From: an uncultured Raoultella sp.
GTDB taxonomy: Bacteria > Pseudomonadota > Gammaproteobacteria > Enterobacterales > Enterobacteriaceae
Reading direction: 5' to 3'
Assembly: GCA_900759445.1 (NCBI GenBank)
Contig: CAAEVH010000058.1
Span: forward strand, 27,236-91,235
DNA: 64,000 nt
Shown here: piece by piece, positions 8,495 to 20,486 of the stretch
Position numbering within the stretch: position 1 is the first letter of the stretch
Layout of the letters: every line of letters starts with the position of its first letter
The notes under the pieces: model-generated
What the model was told of the DNA's origin: nothing
What the model saw: only the letters and a program-made list of their open reading frames with translations
Database searches by the model: none
Position numbers and translations under genes: made by a program

Positions 8495-10539
8495 ACCAGA
8501 CCCAGCAGGGTCAGCAGTAAATCAATCGCTTTGATACCGATAAACGGCACAACCAAACCGCCCAGACCATAGATCCACAAATTGCGGCGCAACATCGCGG
8601 ATGCGGACAAAGGTTTGTAGCTCACGCCTTTTAGCGCCAGCGGGATCAGAAAGACGATAACCAGCGCGTTAAAGATAACCGCGCTGAGGATCGCCGAGTC
8701 TGGCGAATGCAGTCCCATCATGTTCAGCGCATTGAGCTGCGGATAGGTGGCGGCGAATGCGGCCGGGATAATAGCGAAATACTTCGCGACGTCGTTGGCA
8801 ATACTGAAAGTGGTCAGCGAACCGCGCGTCATCAGCATTTGTTTACCAATGTGCACTACTTCAATCAGTTTGGTGGGGTTGGAGTCGAGATCCACCATGT
8901 TACCTGCTTCTTTCGCTGCCTGGGTTCCAGAGTTCATGGCGACCGCAACGTCGGCCTGCGCTAGGGCAGGAGCGTCATTGGTTCCGTCGCCGGTCATTGC
9001 CACCAGACGACCTTCCGCTTGATACTGACGAATCAGCGCCAGCTTGGCTTCCGGCGTGGCTTCAGCTAAGAAGTCATCCACTCCGGCCTCAGCGGCGATC
9101 GCGGCAGCGGTCAGGCGGTTATCGCCGGTGATCATCACCGTTTTAATCCCCATTTTGCGCAGTTGAGCAAAACGTTCTTTGATCCCGCCTTTCACAATAT
9201 CTTTCAGCGCAATCACACCCAGTACGTGGGAGCCTTCGGCAACCACCAGCGGCGTTGAGCCAAGGCGAGCGACGCTTTCGACCTTCTGCTCCACATCGGC
9301 GGGAAAGTGGCCGCCGTTGGCTTCAACGTGCCGACGAATGGCATCGACCGACCCTTTGCGGATCATTCGGTTGTCGATGTTGATGCCGCTCATCCGGCTT
9401 TGGGCGGTAAACGGCACAAAGGTAGCGTGCAGCGATTGCACGTCGCGAATACGCAGATTAAAGCGCTGTTTTGCCAGGATCACGATGCTGCGGCCTTCCG
9501 GCGTTTCATCGGCCAGCGATGAAAGCTGTGCGGCGTCGGCCAACGTTTTTTCGTCCACGCCGTGGGCGGGCAGAAAATCCGAAGCCTGACGGTTACCCAG
9601 CGTAATGGTGCCGGTTTTATCCAGCAGCAGTACGTCTACGTCACCTGCCGCCTCTACTGCACGTCCGCTGGTAGCGATGACATTTGCGCCCAGCATGCGG
9701 CTCATCCCGGCGACGCCAATCGCTGAGAGCAGTCCGCCTATCGTTGTAGGGATCAAGCACACAAGCAAGGCAACCAGCACCGTGATGCTGACCGCACTAC
9801 CACCCCAGGCGGAAAACGGCCATAGCGTGGCGGTCGCCAGCAAAAAGATAATGGTCAGGGCAATCAGCAGGATCGTCAGGGCGATTTCATTGGGCGTTTT
9901 ACGCCGCTGCGCGCCTTCAACCATGGCGATCATCCGGTCGAGGAACGTTTCACCAGGGTTGACGCTGCATTCGATAACCAGCCAGTCGGAGAGGATGCGG
10001 GTCCCGCCGGTGACGGAGGCGAAATCGCCACCGGATTCACGAATCACAGGCGCGGATTCACCGGTAATGGCACTTTCATCTACTGATGCGCCACCTTCAA
10101 TGACCTCGCCGTCACACGGGATAATATCGCCAGCTTCCACCAGCACGATATCCCCTTTCCGTAAATCATCGGCAGGAACGTGATCCATTGCCGCGCCGTA
10201 TTTGGGTTCGCGAAGTTTGCGGGCGAAGGCGGTTTTTTTGACTCCCTTTAGGCTGTTAGCCTGAGCTTTACTGCGACCTTCTGCCAGCGCCTCAGCGAAG
10301 TTGGCGAACAGAACGGTAATCCACAGCCACAGACTTATCGCGCCGGTAAACCACGGGCTGCCCTTCATATGACCTGTTGCCATCGCCACCGTTAACAGGG
10401 TTGTTAACAAACTGCCCAGCCAGACGATAAACATCACCGGGTTACGCCACTGGGTATGTGGGCTTAATTTTTTCACGGCGTCCATCAGCGCCTGTGCGAC
10501 CAGAGAGGGTTCGAACAGCGCCAGTTGCTTGCGACTCAT
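8491..10539 (-). CDS. kdpB: K+-transporting P-type ATPase catalytic subunit KdpB
   Basis: A 682-residue P-type ATPase, identical in length to the E. coli protein. The phosphorylation motif [10 protein letters not shown] is near residue 307, the actuator loop has TGESAPV, and the hinge region has [10 protein letters not shown] and [12 protein letters not shown]. It hydrolyses ATP in the cytoplasm and drives K+ movement through the KdpA channel-like subunit. It lies between kdpA (20-base gap) and kdpC (four-base overlap). No active-site residue appears to be missing. Confidence 0.97.
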   Translation of the reverse strand: MSRKQLALFEPSLVAQALMDAVKKLSPHTQWRNPVMFIVWLGSLLTTLLTVAMATGHMKGSPWFTGAISLWLWITVLFANFAEALAEGRSKAQANSLKGVKKTAFARKLREPKYGAAMDHVPADDLRKGDIVLVEAGDIIPCDGEVIEGGASVDESAITGESAPVIRESGGDFASVTGGTRILSDWLVIECSVNPGETFLDRMIAMVEGAQRRKTPNEIALTILLIALTIIFLLATATLWPFSAWGGSAVSITVLVALLVCLIPTTIGGLLSAIGVAGMSRMLGANVIATSGRAVEAAGDVDVLLLDKTGTITLGNRQASDFLPAHGVDEKTLADAAQLSSLADETPEGRSIVILAKQRFNLRIRDVQSLHATFVPFTAQSRMSGINIDNRMIRKGSVDAIRRHVEANGGHFPADVEQKVESVARLGSTPLVVAEGSHVLGVIALKDIVKGGIKERFAQLRKMGIKTVMITGDNRLTAAAIAAEAGVDDFLAEATPEAKLALIRQYQAEGRLVAMTGDGTNDAPALAQADVAVAMNSGTQAAKEAGNMVDLDSNPTKLIEVVHIGKQMLMTRGSLTTFSIANDVAKYFAIIPAAFAATYPQLNALNMMGLHSPDSAILSAVIFNALVIVFLIPLALKGVSYKPLSASAMLRRNLWIYGLGGLVVPFIGIKAIDLLLTLLGLV

Positions 10540-10559
10540 AGTAATGTGCTCCGCATCAC

Positions 10560-12239
10560 TCAGTGTAATGACAGGTATTCTGCGACCGGGCCAAGCGCCA
10601 GGGCAGGAACAAAGGTGAGAGCGCCAACCAGTAACACCGTACCGATTAACAACCCGACAAACAGCGCGCCGTGGGTAGGTAGCGTGCCTGGGCTTGCTGG
10701 CTGGATCTTTTTACTGACCAGCGACCCGGCAATAGCCATCACGGGGATGATCACGCCGAAGCGACCGAAGAACATGCACAGGGCCAGCAGGCAGTTCCAG
10801 AACGGGCTATTGGCGCTTAATCCGGCAAAGGCGCTACCGTTGTTGTTCGAGGCAGACGACACGGCATACAGGACTTCACTAAACCCGTGAGGACCTGGAT
10901 TAAGCATGGCGCTGCGCCCGGCATCGCTCATCATGGCGATGGCTGTCCCGAGCAGGACCAGCGTAGGGGTGACCAGAATCGCCAGCGCGGTCATTTTCAT
11001 TTCGCGCACGTCGATTTTCTTACCCAGATACTCCGGCGTACGGCCAATCATTAACCCGGCGATAAATACCGCCAGCAGCACGAACAGCAGCATGCCGTAC
11101 AGACCTGAACCCACACCGCCGAAGACCACTTCACCAATCTGCATCAGCCACATAGGTACCATGCCGCCCAGTGCGGTAAAGGAGTCATGCATCGCATCGA
11201 CAGCCCCGCAGGATGCTGCTGTGGTGACGACGGAAAAGAGACTCGTGGCCAGCACGCCAAAGCGGCTCTCCTTGCCCTCCATGTTGATATTGCTGTCGGC
11301 ACCGAATGCCATCAGGTGCGGGTTGCCCTGAACTTCGGCCCACATCACGACGGCAACGCAGACCACAAAAATCAGTGACATGGCCCACAGTAAGGTCCGC
11401 CCCTGACGACGATCGCCCACTACATCACCAAAGGCAAAACACAGCGCGGTGGGAATTAAGAAAATAGCCAGCATCTGTACCAGATTGGTCAGTGCGGTTG
11501 GGTTTTCAAACGGATGCGATGAGTTAGCGTTAAAGAATCCCCCTCCGTTAGTGCCGAGCATCTTAATCGCTTCCTGTGAGGCGACTGGCCCCATTGGCAG
11601 CAGCTGTTTCACCCCTTCAAGGGTGGTGATGGGCTGATAAGGCAATATGTTTTGCAACGTACCTTGCTGAATGAAGAACAGGGCAATGAGCAACGCAATA
11701 GGGACGAGGATCCACAGCGTAATGCGAACCAGATCGACCCAGGCGTTGCCCAGCGTGTTCATACTCTGGCGTGTGAAAGCGCGGGTCAGGGCAAAAATCA
11801 CCGCAATTCCGGTCGCCGCAGACAGGAAATTCTGCACGGTCAACCCGGCCATCTGGCTGAAATAGCTTAAGGTGGTTTCGCCAGCATAGGATTGCCAGTT
11901 GGTATTAGTGACAAAACTCACCGCCGTATTGAGCGCCAGATCCCACGAAAGCCCTGGTAGTTGCTGGGGATTTAGCGGCAGCAGGTTTTGCGCCATCAGC
12001 ATCGAAAACAGGACCAGCAGGCCCAGCGCATTGAGAGCGAGGATAGCCAGCAGATACTGCCGCCAGTTCATCTCCTGCTGCGAGATGCCCAGACCGCGCC
12101 AGAGTAAATGCTCCGCGCCAACCAGACCCGGCAGGGGCGTATTGTTGATCAGTCGAGCCAGCCCAAATCCCAACGGTCTGGCGATGACAAATAGCACCAG
12201 CAAGAAACTGGCAATGAGTAAAAATCCTTGGGCTGCCAT
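10560..12239 (-). CDS. kdpA: K+-transporting ATPase K+-binding subunit KdpA
   Basis: A 559-residue membrane protein of the superfamily of K+ transporters (four MPM repeats, about ten helices). Selectivity-filter-like segments such as [30 protein letters not shown] and [11 protein letters not shown] are visible, one per repeat. It binds K+ with high affinity and passes it to KdpB. The open frame extends 48 codons further upstream, but the ATG at 12239 is right because it overlaps the kdpF stop (TGATG) and gives [10 protein letters not shown], as in E. coli. The third repeat reads [11 protein letters not shown] where I recall CGAVIAMHDSF in E. coli, a minor difference. Confidence 0.95.
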   Translation of the reverse strand: MAAQGFLLIASFLLVLFVIARPLGFGLARLINNTPLPGLVGAEHLLWRGLGISQQEMNWRQYLLAILALNALGLLVLFSMLMAQNLLPLNPQQLPGLSWDLALNTAVSFVTNTNWQSYAGETTLSYFSQMAGLTVQNFLSAATGIAVIFALTRAFTRQSMNTLGNAWVDLVRITLWILVPIALLIALFFIQQGTLQNILPYQPITTLEGVKQLLPMGPVASQEAIKMLGTNGGGFFNANSSHPFENPTALTNLVQMLAIFLIPTALCFAFGDVVGDRRQGRTLLWAMSLIFVVCVAVVMWAEVQGNPHLMAFGADSNINMEGKESRFGVLATSLFSVVTTAASCGAVDAMHDSFTALGGMVPMWLMQIGEVVFGGVGSGLYGMLLFVLLAVFIAGLMIGRTPEYLGKKIDVREMKMTALAILVTPTLVLLGTAIAMMSDAGRSAMLNPGPHGFSEVLYAVSSASNNNGSAFAGLSANSPFWNCLLALCMFFGRFGVIIPVMAIAGSLVSKKIQPASPGTLPTHGALFVGLLIGTVLLVGALTFVPALALGPVAEYLSLH

Positions 12240-12328
12240 CAGAACGCCTCCGCATTGATCAGGGCATAGACCAGGTAACCTAATAATAAAAAGACCAGCA
12301 CAATGCCGGTTATCACGCCTGCACTCAC
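12239..12328 (-). CDS. kdpF: K+-transporting ATPase small subunit KdpF
   Basis: A 29-residue single-helix membrane peptide ([20 protein letters not shown] then ALINAEAF), starting at a GTG at 12328-12326. GGAGGT lies a few bases upstream of the start. KdpF is a lipid-like stabiliser of the KdpABC complex in the inner membrane. Its stop codon shares one base with the kdpA start (TGATG). It is too short for routine gene callers, but sequence, position and ribosome site all agree. Confidence 0.92.
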   Translation of the reverse strand: MSAGVITGIVLVFLLLGYLVYALINAEAF

Positions 12329-12636
12329 AGTGCACCTCCAGTGGCATAAATGTGATAACCAGAGCGTAGGTTTTTGCTTGCAAAGATTTCGCAAAAATCA
12401 GCGGGTGGGGTGTAAAAAAAGTATAAAAATGGCAAAAACCATTATTTAACTAATGGTTAGTATTAATTTAACCTTTATGTAACTTAATTACGGTTTTATG
12501 CTAAACGGAGCATCAATAGATAAAAATAAGTGGTCGGATGAGTAGCAAAATTACACACAAGGCGGTATTATTTTCATCAGTTAACCAAGTTTATTTTTCC
12601 GGTGCAATTCACCGAACAGATATATGGGAGAGGATT
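12329..12636. other. Intergenic region kdpF / ybfA
   Basis: A 308-base gap between the divergent kdpFABC operon and ybfA. It contains the kdpF ribosome site, the KdpE site described separately, and about 180 bases of AT-rich sequence that must hold the ybfA promoter. I see no convincing extra gene; an open frame running into ybfA from 12538 is only an upstream extension. Confidence 0.6.
12391..12431 (-). promoter_or_regulatory. KdpE-binding region of the kdpFABC promoter
   Basis: Read on the minus strand this is CATTTTTATACTTTTTTTAC followed by ACCCCACCCGCTGATTTTTGC. It matches, from memory, the footprinted KdpE site upstream of E. coli kdpFABC with only a few changes. It lies about 65-100 bases ahead of the kdpF GTG. 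The TTGCGA just downstream on the minus strand is a possible -35. This site explains K+-limitation control of the operon by the KdpE encoded at its end. Confidence 0.8.
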
Positions 12637-12843
12637 ATGGACTTTTATAAAGAATATCCAGCACACATTGTTTTCTTGCGCCGTACCTTTGCCGTAGTGG
12701 CGGGCGTGCTGGCGCTACCGGTCATGCTGTTCTGGAAAGACCGCGCTCGTTTTTACAGCTACCTGCACCGCGTCTGGTCTAAAACCAGTGATAAACCGGT
12801 GTGGATGGAGCAGGCTGAAAAAGCCACCTGCGATTTCTACTAA
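12637..12843 (+). CDS. ybfA: DUF2517 family protein YbfA
   Basis: A 68-residue protein with a hydrophobic segment (about 17-33, [14 protein letters not shown]) followed by a basic, aromatic tail, suggesting a small inner-membrane protein. Length and sequence agree with E. coli YbfA. The ATG at 12637 is preceded by GGGAGAGG and is preferred to an upstream ATG at 12538 that has no ribosome site. Function is unknown; in E. coli it is always found next to kdpFABC, divergently transcribed. An intrinsic terminator follows. Confidence 0.85.
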   Translation: MDFYKEYPAHIVFLRRTFAVVAGVLALPVMLFWKDRARFYSYLHRVWSKTSDKPVWMEQAEKATCDFY

Positions 12844-12861
12844 GTTATCGTTCTTGCTCAA

Positions 12862-12897
12862 GAAAACCGCTCACAGTAATGTGGCGGTTTTTTTTAT
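12862..12897 (+). terminator. Intrinsic terminator after ybfA
   Basis: AAACCGC-TCAC and GTG-GCGGTTT (12864-12890) pair with one bulged base around a short AGTAAT loop, followed by eight Ts. It begins about 20 bases after the ybfA stop. Confidence 0.85.
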
Positions 12898-12967
12898 GCG
12901 CCGACGTCTACACTTGTCGGTGTAATAGATAACGAGTGGCAATGATTAATTTATATCCGGGAGTATT

Positions 12968-14386
<1,419 letters not shown>

Positions 14387-14402
14387 GCATGGTGGATTTC
14401 AG

Positions 14403-14822
14403 CGTAATGCTTTCCAGCAGAATGAGAATGTGGTGATAGCGCTGGTAGAGCAACTGACCACGCTGCTACTTACGGGATGCGCTAATGACACGCAATTACA
14501 AGCGATGTTTAATTACATTCTACAATCTGGCGATGAATCTCGCTTTAATGAGTTTATGCAAGAGATGGCACAACGGATCCCCCAACACAAGGAGAGGCTG
14601 ATGACTATTGCAGAGCGGTTACGGTTAGATGGATTACAGGAAGGTCTACAACAAGGACTACAACAAGGACTACAACAAGGACTACAACAAGGACTACAAC
14701 AAGGAAAACAAGAAGCGGCATTGCGTATAGCGCAAACCATGTTGGAGCAGGGAATAGAACGCGAAATGGTAAAACTGGTGACCGGTGTTTCAGAAGCAGA
14801 TTTGGCTGTAAACCATGCATAA
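14403..14822 (+). pseudogene. C-terminal remnant of an Rpn family (YhgA-like, PD-(D/E)XK) recombination-promoting nuclease
   Basis: After the phr stop a frame reads VVIALVEQLTTLLLTG ... FNYILQSGDESRFNEFMQEMAQ, then RIPQHKERLMTIAERLRLDG, a glutamine-glycine repeat, and QEAALRIAQTMLEQGIEREM. This is the typical C-terminal third of Rpn/YhgA proteins. The N-terminal nuclease domain with its catalytic D, E and Q residues is missing, and no ribosome site or start codon precedes the homologous part. The open frame extends back into phr only by chance. I therefore read it as a decayed copy inserted between phr and dtpD. A short internally started protein from the ATG at 14505 is conceivable but unsupported. 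Confidence 0.7.
14643..14702 (+). repeat. Five tandem 12-bp units (GGA/GGT CTA CAA CAA) inside the rpn remnant
   Basis: Five near-perfect 12-base units encode (Gly-Leu-Gln-Gln) x5 in frame; only the first unit has GGT instead of GGA. Rpn genes often carry length-variable repeats of this type near the 3' end. The near identity of the units suggests recent slippage-driven expansion. Confidence 0.9.
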
Positions 14823-14828
14823 TCTCCA

Positions 14829-14867
14829 GAAAAACAGGCCCGAATCTTATTACATCATCGGGCCTGT
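14829..14867 (-). terminator. Intrinsic terminator after dtpD
   Basis: ACAGGCCCGA (14834-14843) and TCGGGCCTGT (14858-14867) form a perfect ten-base stem. On the minus strand it is followed by a run of five Ts, directly after the dtpD stop at 14872. On the plus strand there is no T tract. Confidence 0.85.
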
Positions 14868-14871
14868 AAAC

Positions 14872-16353
14872 TCAGGACTCTACCGCTAGCGGACGATTTC
14901 TGAACTTCAACGACTGGTACAGCCAAATCAGCAGCACCAGCACCACACAGGCCAGCGCGCCCCAGGTTATTTCGCTAAAGACATCAATATATGCATTGAT
15001 GGAATAGTTGATAGCGCCCGCTGAATCAAACGAGCCTTGTGAGGTCTGATCGGCGATAACGCCTGCCAGGTAGTTGGCGATGGCCCCGGAAAGCAGCATG
15101 TAAATACCCGTTAATACGCCGGTCACTCCAGGGATCTCGATACGTGTAATCTGAGACATAGCCACCGGATCGATAAACAGCTCGGCAAAGCCCATGACCG
15201 CCAGCCCCAATACCATCAGCGGCATGGAAGAGTGACCGTAAGCCGCAGACCAGCGGGCGCTCAAGGTCAGAATACAGAATCCGGCGCTCATTAAACCGAG
15301 GCCAAGGGCAAATTTACCCCAGATACGGACGGTACGATTACCGCTAACGCTTTCTTTGACCACCCAGGCCAGCACGATACCGCACAGCATAACGGCAAAG
15401 GCGTTAACCGACTGGAACATCGCGGTAGGGACGGAATATCCCAGAATATCGCGATTAACGAAGCGGTCGATAAACAGACTAATCGAACTGCCGCCCTGTT
15501 GAGCAAAGGCCCAGAACAACAGACTGAAGAAGGTCAGCGTAACGATAAGCCCCAGTTCTTTACGCTGTTTCTGGGTCTGCGCCTGGCGGTAAATCTTCGC
15601 CAGAACCGCCAGACCAATAACAGTAGCAACGATCAGTGCGTAAACGGACCACTCTTTCCAGAACAGAACGGTAATCAGCAGCGGTGCTGCAACCAGCAGA
15701 ACTAACAACCAGGCCCAGTTTGGCAGCATATATTTTTTCGCACACAGAACTGCCTTGTTGACGCCGGTGGTATGGGCGAAATGGCGATTACCGCATACGA
15801 AAATCACCAGCCCCGCCAGCATGCCAATCGCCGCCAGCGCAAAGCCCATTGCCCAGCTGTACTCTTCCTGCACGTAGCCGCAGGCAATGGGCGCGATGAT
15901 TGAACCAATATTACCGGCAGCGTAGAGCAGAGAGAATCCACCGTCACGGCGAGGGTCTTCAGGCTGATACAACTCGCCTAACAGGCAACTGATGTTGGAT
16001 TTAAACAGACCGTAGCCACAGACAATAATCGCCAGCGACAAATAAAGGAACGCCGGGGCCATTTCGCTGGCGCCCAATACCAGATGCCCCACTGCCATTA
16101 AAAATGCGCCGATCATCACCGCCATTCGATTGCCGAGCACTTTATCGGCCAGGTATCCCCCAAGTATGGGCGTGACGTAGACCAGCGAGCAGTAGGCGCT
16201 GAACAGTTCATATGCGTGATTATCGTCGTACTTAAGCTGGTTAGTGAGATACAGGATCAGCAATGCACGCATGCCGTAAAAACTGAAGTATTCCCAAATT
16301 TGTAGCGCAACGACGTAATAAATCGCCCGTGGTTGAGATGCTTGTTTATTCAT
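14872..16353 (-). CDS. dtpD: Proton-dependent di/tripeptide permease DtpD
   Basis: A 493-residue POT/PTR family transporter (about 14 helices), same length as E. coli DtpD (YbgH). Helix 1 has [17 protein letters not shown] (residues 20-36), the DtpD form of the ExxER motif in which the second acidic and arginine positions are altered, as I recall for the E. coli protein. It imports di- and tripeptides with protons through the inner membrane. It is divergent from ybgI across 289 bases. A terminator follows the gene. Confidence 0.94.
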   Translation of the reverse strand: MNKQASQPRAIYYVVALQIWEYFSFYGMRALLILYLTNQLKYDDNHAYELFSAYCSLVYVTPILGGYLADKVLGNRMAVMIGAFLMAVGHLVLGASEMAPAFLYLSLAIIVCGYGLFKSNISCLLGELYQPEDPRRDGGFSLLYAAGNIGSIIAPIACGYVQEEYSWAMGFALAAIGMLAGLVIFVCGNRHFAHTTGVNKAVLCAKKYMLPNWAWLLVLLVAAPLLITVLFWKEWSVYALIVATVIGLAVLAKIYRQAQTQKQRKELGLIVTLTFFSLLFWAFAQQGGSSISLFIDRFVNRDILGYSVPTAMFQSVNAFAVMLCGIVLAWVVKESVSGNRTVRIWGKFALGLGLMSAGFCILTLSARWSAAYGHSSMPLMVLGLAVMGFAELFIDPVAMSQITRIEIPGVTGVLTGIYMLLSGAIANYLAGVIADQTSQGSFDSAGAINYSINAYIDVFSEITWGALACVVLVLLIWLYQSLKFRNRPLAVES

Positions 16354-16642
16354 TCTTTTCTCGAAGTAAATGCCTCACGACAGGCTGAATGTGCTGCGCG
16401 AGTGTGTTTCCTTAAAGTTTTAACTTTGATACAGATCTGATTATTTTTGCAATATGCTGTCTGATTGCATAAATATACATGAATTAGATTGCGTGGGGGT
16501 AAGCAAATTGCGTTCAAATCGGGTGTGATTGTTTCTTGATGTGTCAGTGAAATGTCTATCGACGAACGCAAGCGGGAACGCTATTTTAACCTAAGCTGTG
16601 TTGCTGATTGGGCAGGCAGAATTTATGACTACGAGGACGATG

Positions 16643-17386
16643 ATGAAAAACACCGAACTGGAACAACTGATCAACGACAAACTGAACAGCGCCGCCATTA
16701 GCGACTATGCGCCGAATGGTTTGCAGGTTGAGGGCAAAGAGACGGTGCATAAGATCGTGACCGGCGTGACCGCAAGTCAGGCGTTACTGGACGAGGCGGT
16801 ACGTCTGCAGGCGGATGCGGTCATCGTTCATCACGGTTATTTCTGGAAAGGCGAATCTCCGGTTATTCGCGGTATGAAGCGCCATCGTCTGAAAACGCTG
16901 TTGGAAAATGATATCAACCTGTATGGCTGGCACCTGCCGCTGGATGCTCACCCGGAACTGGGTAATAACGCGCAGTTGGCAGCGCTGTTGGGGATCACCG
17001 TCATGGGTGAAATCGAGCCGCTGGTGCCATGGGGAGAACTCTCCATGCCGGTTCCGGGGCTGGAGCTGGCATCGTGGATTGAAGCGCGTTTAGGCCGTAA
17101 ACCGTTATGGTGCGGTGATACCGGGCCGGAAAAAGTTCAGCGCGTCGCCTGGTGTACAGGGGGCGGTCAGAGTTTTATTGATAGCGCAGCCCGGTTTGGT
17201 GTCGATGCCTTTATCACCGGTGAAGTTTCAGAGCAAACCATTCACTCAGCCCGCGAGCAAGGGTTGCATTTTTATGCTGCTGGTCACCATGCGACCGAAC
17301 GCGGCGGCATTCGCGCATTAAGCGAATGGCTGAATGAAAATACCGATCTGGACGTAACCTTTATCGATATTCCTAATCCAGCGTAA
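16643..17386 (+). CDS. ybgI: NIF3-family metal-binding protein YbgI
   Basis: A 247-residue NIF3/DUF34 protein, matching E. coli YbgI in length. It has the di-metal site histidines in VIVHHGYFW (about 62-70) and AAGHHATERGG near residue 215. NIF3 proteins form toroidal hexamers with a dinuclear metal centre; their substrate is still debated. I chose the ATG at 16643 (MKNTELEQL) behind GAGGACG rather than the upstream ATG at 16598. It is the first gene of the operon with the 5-oxoprolinase genes, 15 bases ahead of pxpB. Confidence 0.9.
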   Translation: MKNTELEQLINDKLNSAAISDYAPNGLQVEGKETVHKIVTGVTASQALLDEAVRLQADAVIVHHGYFWKGESPVIRGMKRHRLKTLLENDINLYGWHLPLDAHPELGNNAQLAALLGITVMGEIEPLVPWGELSMPVPGLELASWIEARLGRKPLWCGDTGPEKVQRVAWCTGGGQSFIDSAARFGVDAFITGEVSEQTIHSAREQGLHFYAAGHHATERGGIRALSEWLNENTDLDVTFIDIPNPA

Positions 17387-17401
17387 TAAAGAGGGACGAA
17401 A

Positions 17402-18058
17402 GTGCAGCGAGCGCGTTGTTATCTGTTAGGTGAAAGTGCGGTGGTTCTTGAGCTGGAACCTCCCATTACGCTGGCGACTCAGAAACGCATCTGGCGTCTG
17501 GCCCAGCGTCTGGTTGATGCCCCGAATGTGCTGGAAGCTATTCCGGGAATGAACAATATCACGGTTACCCTGCGCGACCCGAAAACGCTGGCGCTGGATG
17601 CGATTGAACGCCTGCAGCGCTGGTGGGAAGAGAGTGAGGCGCTGGAGCCGGACTCGCGCTTTATTGAAATTCCCGTGACCTATGGCGGTGAGTTCGGCCC
17701 CGATCTGGCAGAGGTCGCCCGGCACAGTGGATTAAGCGACAAGCAGGTCGTCGAACTTCATGCGTCGGTTGATTATGTGGTGTGGTTTATCGGTTTTCAG
17801 CCGGGATTTCCCTATCTCGGGAGCTTACCTGAACCGCTCCATACTCCGAGGCGTGCGGAACCGCGTCTGCTTGTTCCGGCAGGTTCTGTGGGTATTGGCG
17901 GATCCCAAACGGGGGTCTATCCGCTTTCCACGCCAGGTGGATGGCAATTGATTGGCCGTACCTCCGTTGCGTTATTTGATCCAAAACGGCAGGAGCCGAT
18001 TCTGTTACGGGCTGGCGATACCGTGCGTTTTGTCCCGCAGAAGGAGGGGATATGTTAA
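17402..18058 (+). CDS. pxpB: 5-oxoprolinase subunit PxpB
   Basis: A 218-residue protein of the KipI family with a GTG start (17402) behind GAGGGACGAAA. It matches E. coli PxpB (YbgJ). PxpA, PxpB and PxpC together hydrolyse 5-oxoproline (pyroglutamate) to glutamate using ATP. The cyclophilin-like C-terminal part contains [10 protein letters not shown] and the PAGSVGIGG loop, followed by [12 protein letters not shown]. It overlaps pxpC by seven bases. Confidence 0.94.
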   Translation: MQRARCYLLGESAVVLELEPPITLATQKRIWRLAQRLVDAPNVLEAIPGMNNITVTLRDPKTLALDAIERLQRWWEESEALEPDSRFIEIPVTYGGEFGPDLAEVARHSGLSDKQVVELHASVDYVVWFIGFQPGFPYLGSLPEPLHTPRRAEPRLLVPAGSVGIGGSQTGVYPLSTPGGWQLIGRTSVALFDPKRQEPILLRAGDTVRFVPQKEGIC

Positions 18059-18984
18059 ACATCATTCGCGCTGGCATGTACACCTCTGTACAGGACGGGG
18101 GACGCCATAGTTTTCGTCAATCCGGAATCAGTCACTGTGGCGCGCTGGATAAACCGGCGCTGAACGTTGCTAACCTGCTGGTGGGTAATGATGCGAATGC
18201 AGCTGCGCTGGAAATCACACTGGGGCAGTTGGTGGTGGAATTTGAAACCGATGGCTGGTTTGCCCTGACCGGTGCGGGATGTGAAGCGCACCTGGATCGT
18301 ACTCCCGTATGGAGCGGATGGCGGCTACCGGTGAAAGCCGGGCAACGTCTGACGCTAAAACGTCCACATCACGGCATGCGCAGCTATCTGGCGGTAGCTG
18401 GCGGTTTTGATGTGCCCGAAGTAATGGGCTCGCGCAGTACCGATCTCAAAGTCGGAATTGGCGGGCTGGAAGGGCGTCTGCTGCGCGATGGCGATCGGCT
18501 TGCAATTGGCGCATCGACCCGGCAATTCAGCGGGCCGCAGGGCGTAAAACAGCTGATGTGGGGCAACCACATTCGTGCGCTCCCCGGGCCTGAATACCAG
18601 GAGTTTGACGAAGTATCGCAGGCTTCTTTCTGGCGCTCCCCGTGGCAGCTGAGTCCGCAAAGCAACCGTATGGGGTATCGCCTGCAGGGGCAGTCGCTGA
18701 CGCGCACGACCGATCGCGAGTTATTGTCGCATGGTTTGCTCCCTGGCGTAGTGCAGGTTCCGCATAATGGTCAGCCCATCGTGCTGATGAACGATGCTCA
18801 GACGACGGGCGGCTATCCGCGTATCGCCTGTATCATCGAAGCGGATATGTATCATCTGGCGCAGATCCCGCTCGGCCAGCCGATTCATTTTGTGCAGTGT
18901 TCGCTGGAGGAAGCGCTTAAGGCGCGCCAGGATCGGCAGCGTTATCTGGAACAGTTAACATGGCGACTTAACAATGAAAATTGA
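18052..18984 (+). CDS. pxpC: 5-oxoprolinase subunit PxpC
   Basis: A 310-residue protein of the KipA/biotin-dependent carboxyltransferase-like family, as in E. coli PxpC (YbgK). The visible hallmarks are [23 protein letters not shown] at the N-terminus (about 9-31), [22 protein letters not shown] in the middle, and [30 protein letters not shown] near the C-terminus, written here as short consecutive pieces of the family signature: residues D16-G17, H29 and the GGYP turn. It acts with PxpB in the ATP-using part of the 5-oxoprolinase. It overlaps pxpB by 7 and pxpA by 11 bases. Confidence 0.93.
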   Translation: MLNIIRAGMYTSVQDGGRHSFRQSGISHCGALDKPALNVANLLVGNDANAAALEITLGQLVVEFETDGWFALTGAGCEAHLDRTPVWSGWRLPVKAGQRLTLKRPHHGMRSYLAVAGGFDVPEVMGSRSTDLKVGIGGLEGRLLRDGDRLAIGASTRQFSGPQGVKQLMWGNHIRALPGPEYQEFDEVSQASFWRSPWQLSPQSNRMGYRLQGQSLTRTTDRELLSHGLLPGVVQVPHNGQPIVLMNDAQTTGGYPRIACIIEADMYHLAQIPLGQPIHFVQCSLEEALKARQDRQRYLEQLTWRLNNEN

Positions 18985-19708
18985 TCTCAACGCAGACCTC
19001 GGTGAGGGATGCCCTAACGATGCAGCTCTGCTGCAACTGGTGTCATCAGCCAACATCGCCTGTGGGTTTCACGCCGGTGATGCGCAGACGATGCTTTTAA
19101 GCGTGCGCGAAGCGCTAAAAAATGGCGTAGCGATAGGCGCGCATCCGAGTTTTCCGGATCGGGAAAATTTTGGCCGTAGCGCCATGACCCTGCCTGTGGA
19201 AACGGTGTATGCGCAGACGCTGTATCAAATTGGTGCGCTGGCTGCCATCACGCGTGCGCAGGGCGGCGTAATGCGTCATGTTAAACCGCACGGTATGCTT
19301 TATAACCAGGCGGCGAAAGATCCTCAGTTGGCGGATGCTATTGCTCAAGCGGTGTATGCCTGCGATTCGTCGCTGGTTCTGGTAGGACTGGCGGGAAGCG
19401 AACTGATTCGTGCCGGAGAACGCTATGGTCTGGTAACACGTCAGGAGGTTTTTGCCGATCGGGGTTATCAGGCGGATGGCAGTCTGGTGCCGCGCAGCCA
19501 GCCGGACGCATTGATTGAGGATGAAGAGCAGGCGCTGGCGCAAACGCTAGAAATGGTGCAATCCGGCAGAGTAAAAAGCCAGAGTGGAACGTGGGCGAGC
19601 GTGACAGCCCAGACGGTATGCATTCACGGGGATGGTGAGCACGCACTCGCTTTTGCCCGTCGCTTGCGAGCCGCATTCAATGCATGCAATATTCAAATTA
19701 GCGCATAA
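18974..19708 (+). CDS. pxpA: 5-oxoprolinase subunit PxpA (LamB/YcsF family)
   Basis: A 244-residue LamB/YcsF protein, same length as E. coli PxpA (YbgL). The family motifs are at the N-terminus: DLNADLGEG (about 4-12), [11 protein letters not shown] (about 27-37), and further [14 protein letters not shown] and VKPHGMLYN. It is the third subunit of the enzyme that opens pyroglutamate to glutamate. It overlaps pxpC by 11 bases, so the three subunits are translationally coupled. Only 55 AT-rich bases separate it from the DUF969 membrane gene. Confidence 0.94.
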   Translation: MKIDLNADLGEGCPNDAALLQLVSSANIACGFHAGDAQTMLLSVREALKNGVAIGAHPSFPDRENFGRSAMTLPVETVYAQTLYQIGALAAITRAQGGVMRHVKPHGMLYNQAAKDPQLADAIAQAVYACDSSLVLVGLAGSELIRAGERYGLVTRQEVFADRGYQADGSLVPRSQPDALIEDEEQALAQTLEMVQSGRVKSQSGTWASVTAQTVCIHGDGEHALAFARRLRAAFNACNIQISA

Positions 19709-19763
19709 ATTTATTCATACAAAACAATAATATATTACACAACAACATATACAGGACTGAATT

Positions 19764-20486
19764 ATGGGAGAGGTAATTTCTCTCTGGCCATTGACGGGGA
19801 TCGCCGTCATCGTGGTCGGATTTCTTTTACGTTTTAACCCGGTATTGGTGGTCATTATTGCCGGGATCGTCACGGGGCTGGCGGCGCATATGCCGGTAGC
19901 CACTATCCTTGAGAAGCTGGGTGAAGGTTTTCTTAACACCCGCAACCTGCCATTTATCCTGCTGATCCCGCTGGCGGTTATTGGCCTGCTGGAACGCCAC
20001 GGACTCAAAGAGCGTGCTCAGGCGTGGATTGCAAAAATCCGCAGCGCCACCAGTGGTCGTCTGCTTATTGTCTATCTGTTCATTCGCGAAGCGACCGCTG
20101 CGTTAGGGTTGACCAGTCTGGGGGGGCATCCGCAGATGGTGCGTCCGCTGCTGGCGCCGATGGCGGAAGGAGCCGCAGAGAAAAATCACGGCGAGATACC
20201 TGGGGTGGTACGTTATCGTCTGCGCGCCATGTCAGCTGCGACCGATAACGTCGGACTGTTCTTCGGTGAAGATATCTTTGTTGCCTTCGGCGCCATCATT
20301 TTTATGCACAACTTTATGCTGGAGTCTGGTGGGATCCAGACCGAACCGCTGCATATTGCCTTGTGGGGGATCCCAACGGCAATTTGTGCATTCCTGATCC
20401 ACGGTACGCGTCTGTGGCGTCTGGATAGCTATTTGCAACGTGAGGTGGCGAAAGTGAATGCCGCAGCGAAAGGGGAAGCGAAATGA
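19764..20486 (+). CDS. DUF969 family membrane protein (possible 5-oxoproline permease subunit)
   Basis: A 240-residue protein with about five or six hydrophobic helices, beginning MGEVISLWPLTGIAVIVVGF. It belongs to the DUF969 family, whose genes are usually paired with DUF979 genes. AGGA lies ten bases before the ATG. The gene sits between the 5-oxoprolinase subunits and pyrrolidone-carboxylate peptidase and overlaps DUF979 by four bases. I infer a two-component transporter for 5-oxoproline or a pyroglutamyl compound. That role is not proven by the sequence, and this pair is absent from the K-12 version of the operon as I remember it. Confidence 0.82.
   Translation: MGEVISLWPLTGIAVIVVGFLLRFNPVLVVIIAGIVTGLAAHMPVATILEKLGEGFLNTRNLPFILLIPLAVIGLLERHGLKERAQAWIAKIRSATSGRLLIVYLFIREATAALGLTSLGGHPQMVRPLLAPMAEGAAEKNHGEIPGVVRYRLRAMSAATDNVGLFFGEDIFVAFGAIIFMHNFMLESGGIQTEPLHIALWGIPTAICAFLIHGTRLWRLDSYLQREVAKVNAAAKGEAK

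Noticed and set aside
12239..12383. Long N-terminal extension of kdpA
   Set aside because: It reads through kdpF in another frame; the kdpF stop/kdpA start overlap and the E. coli N-terminus fix the start at 12239.
14643..14702. CRISPR-like repeat array
   Set aside because: The 12-base units are contiguous without spacers and encode a Gly-Leu-Gln-Gln repeat in frame.
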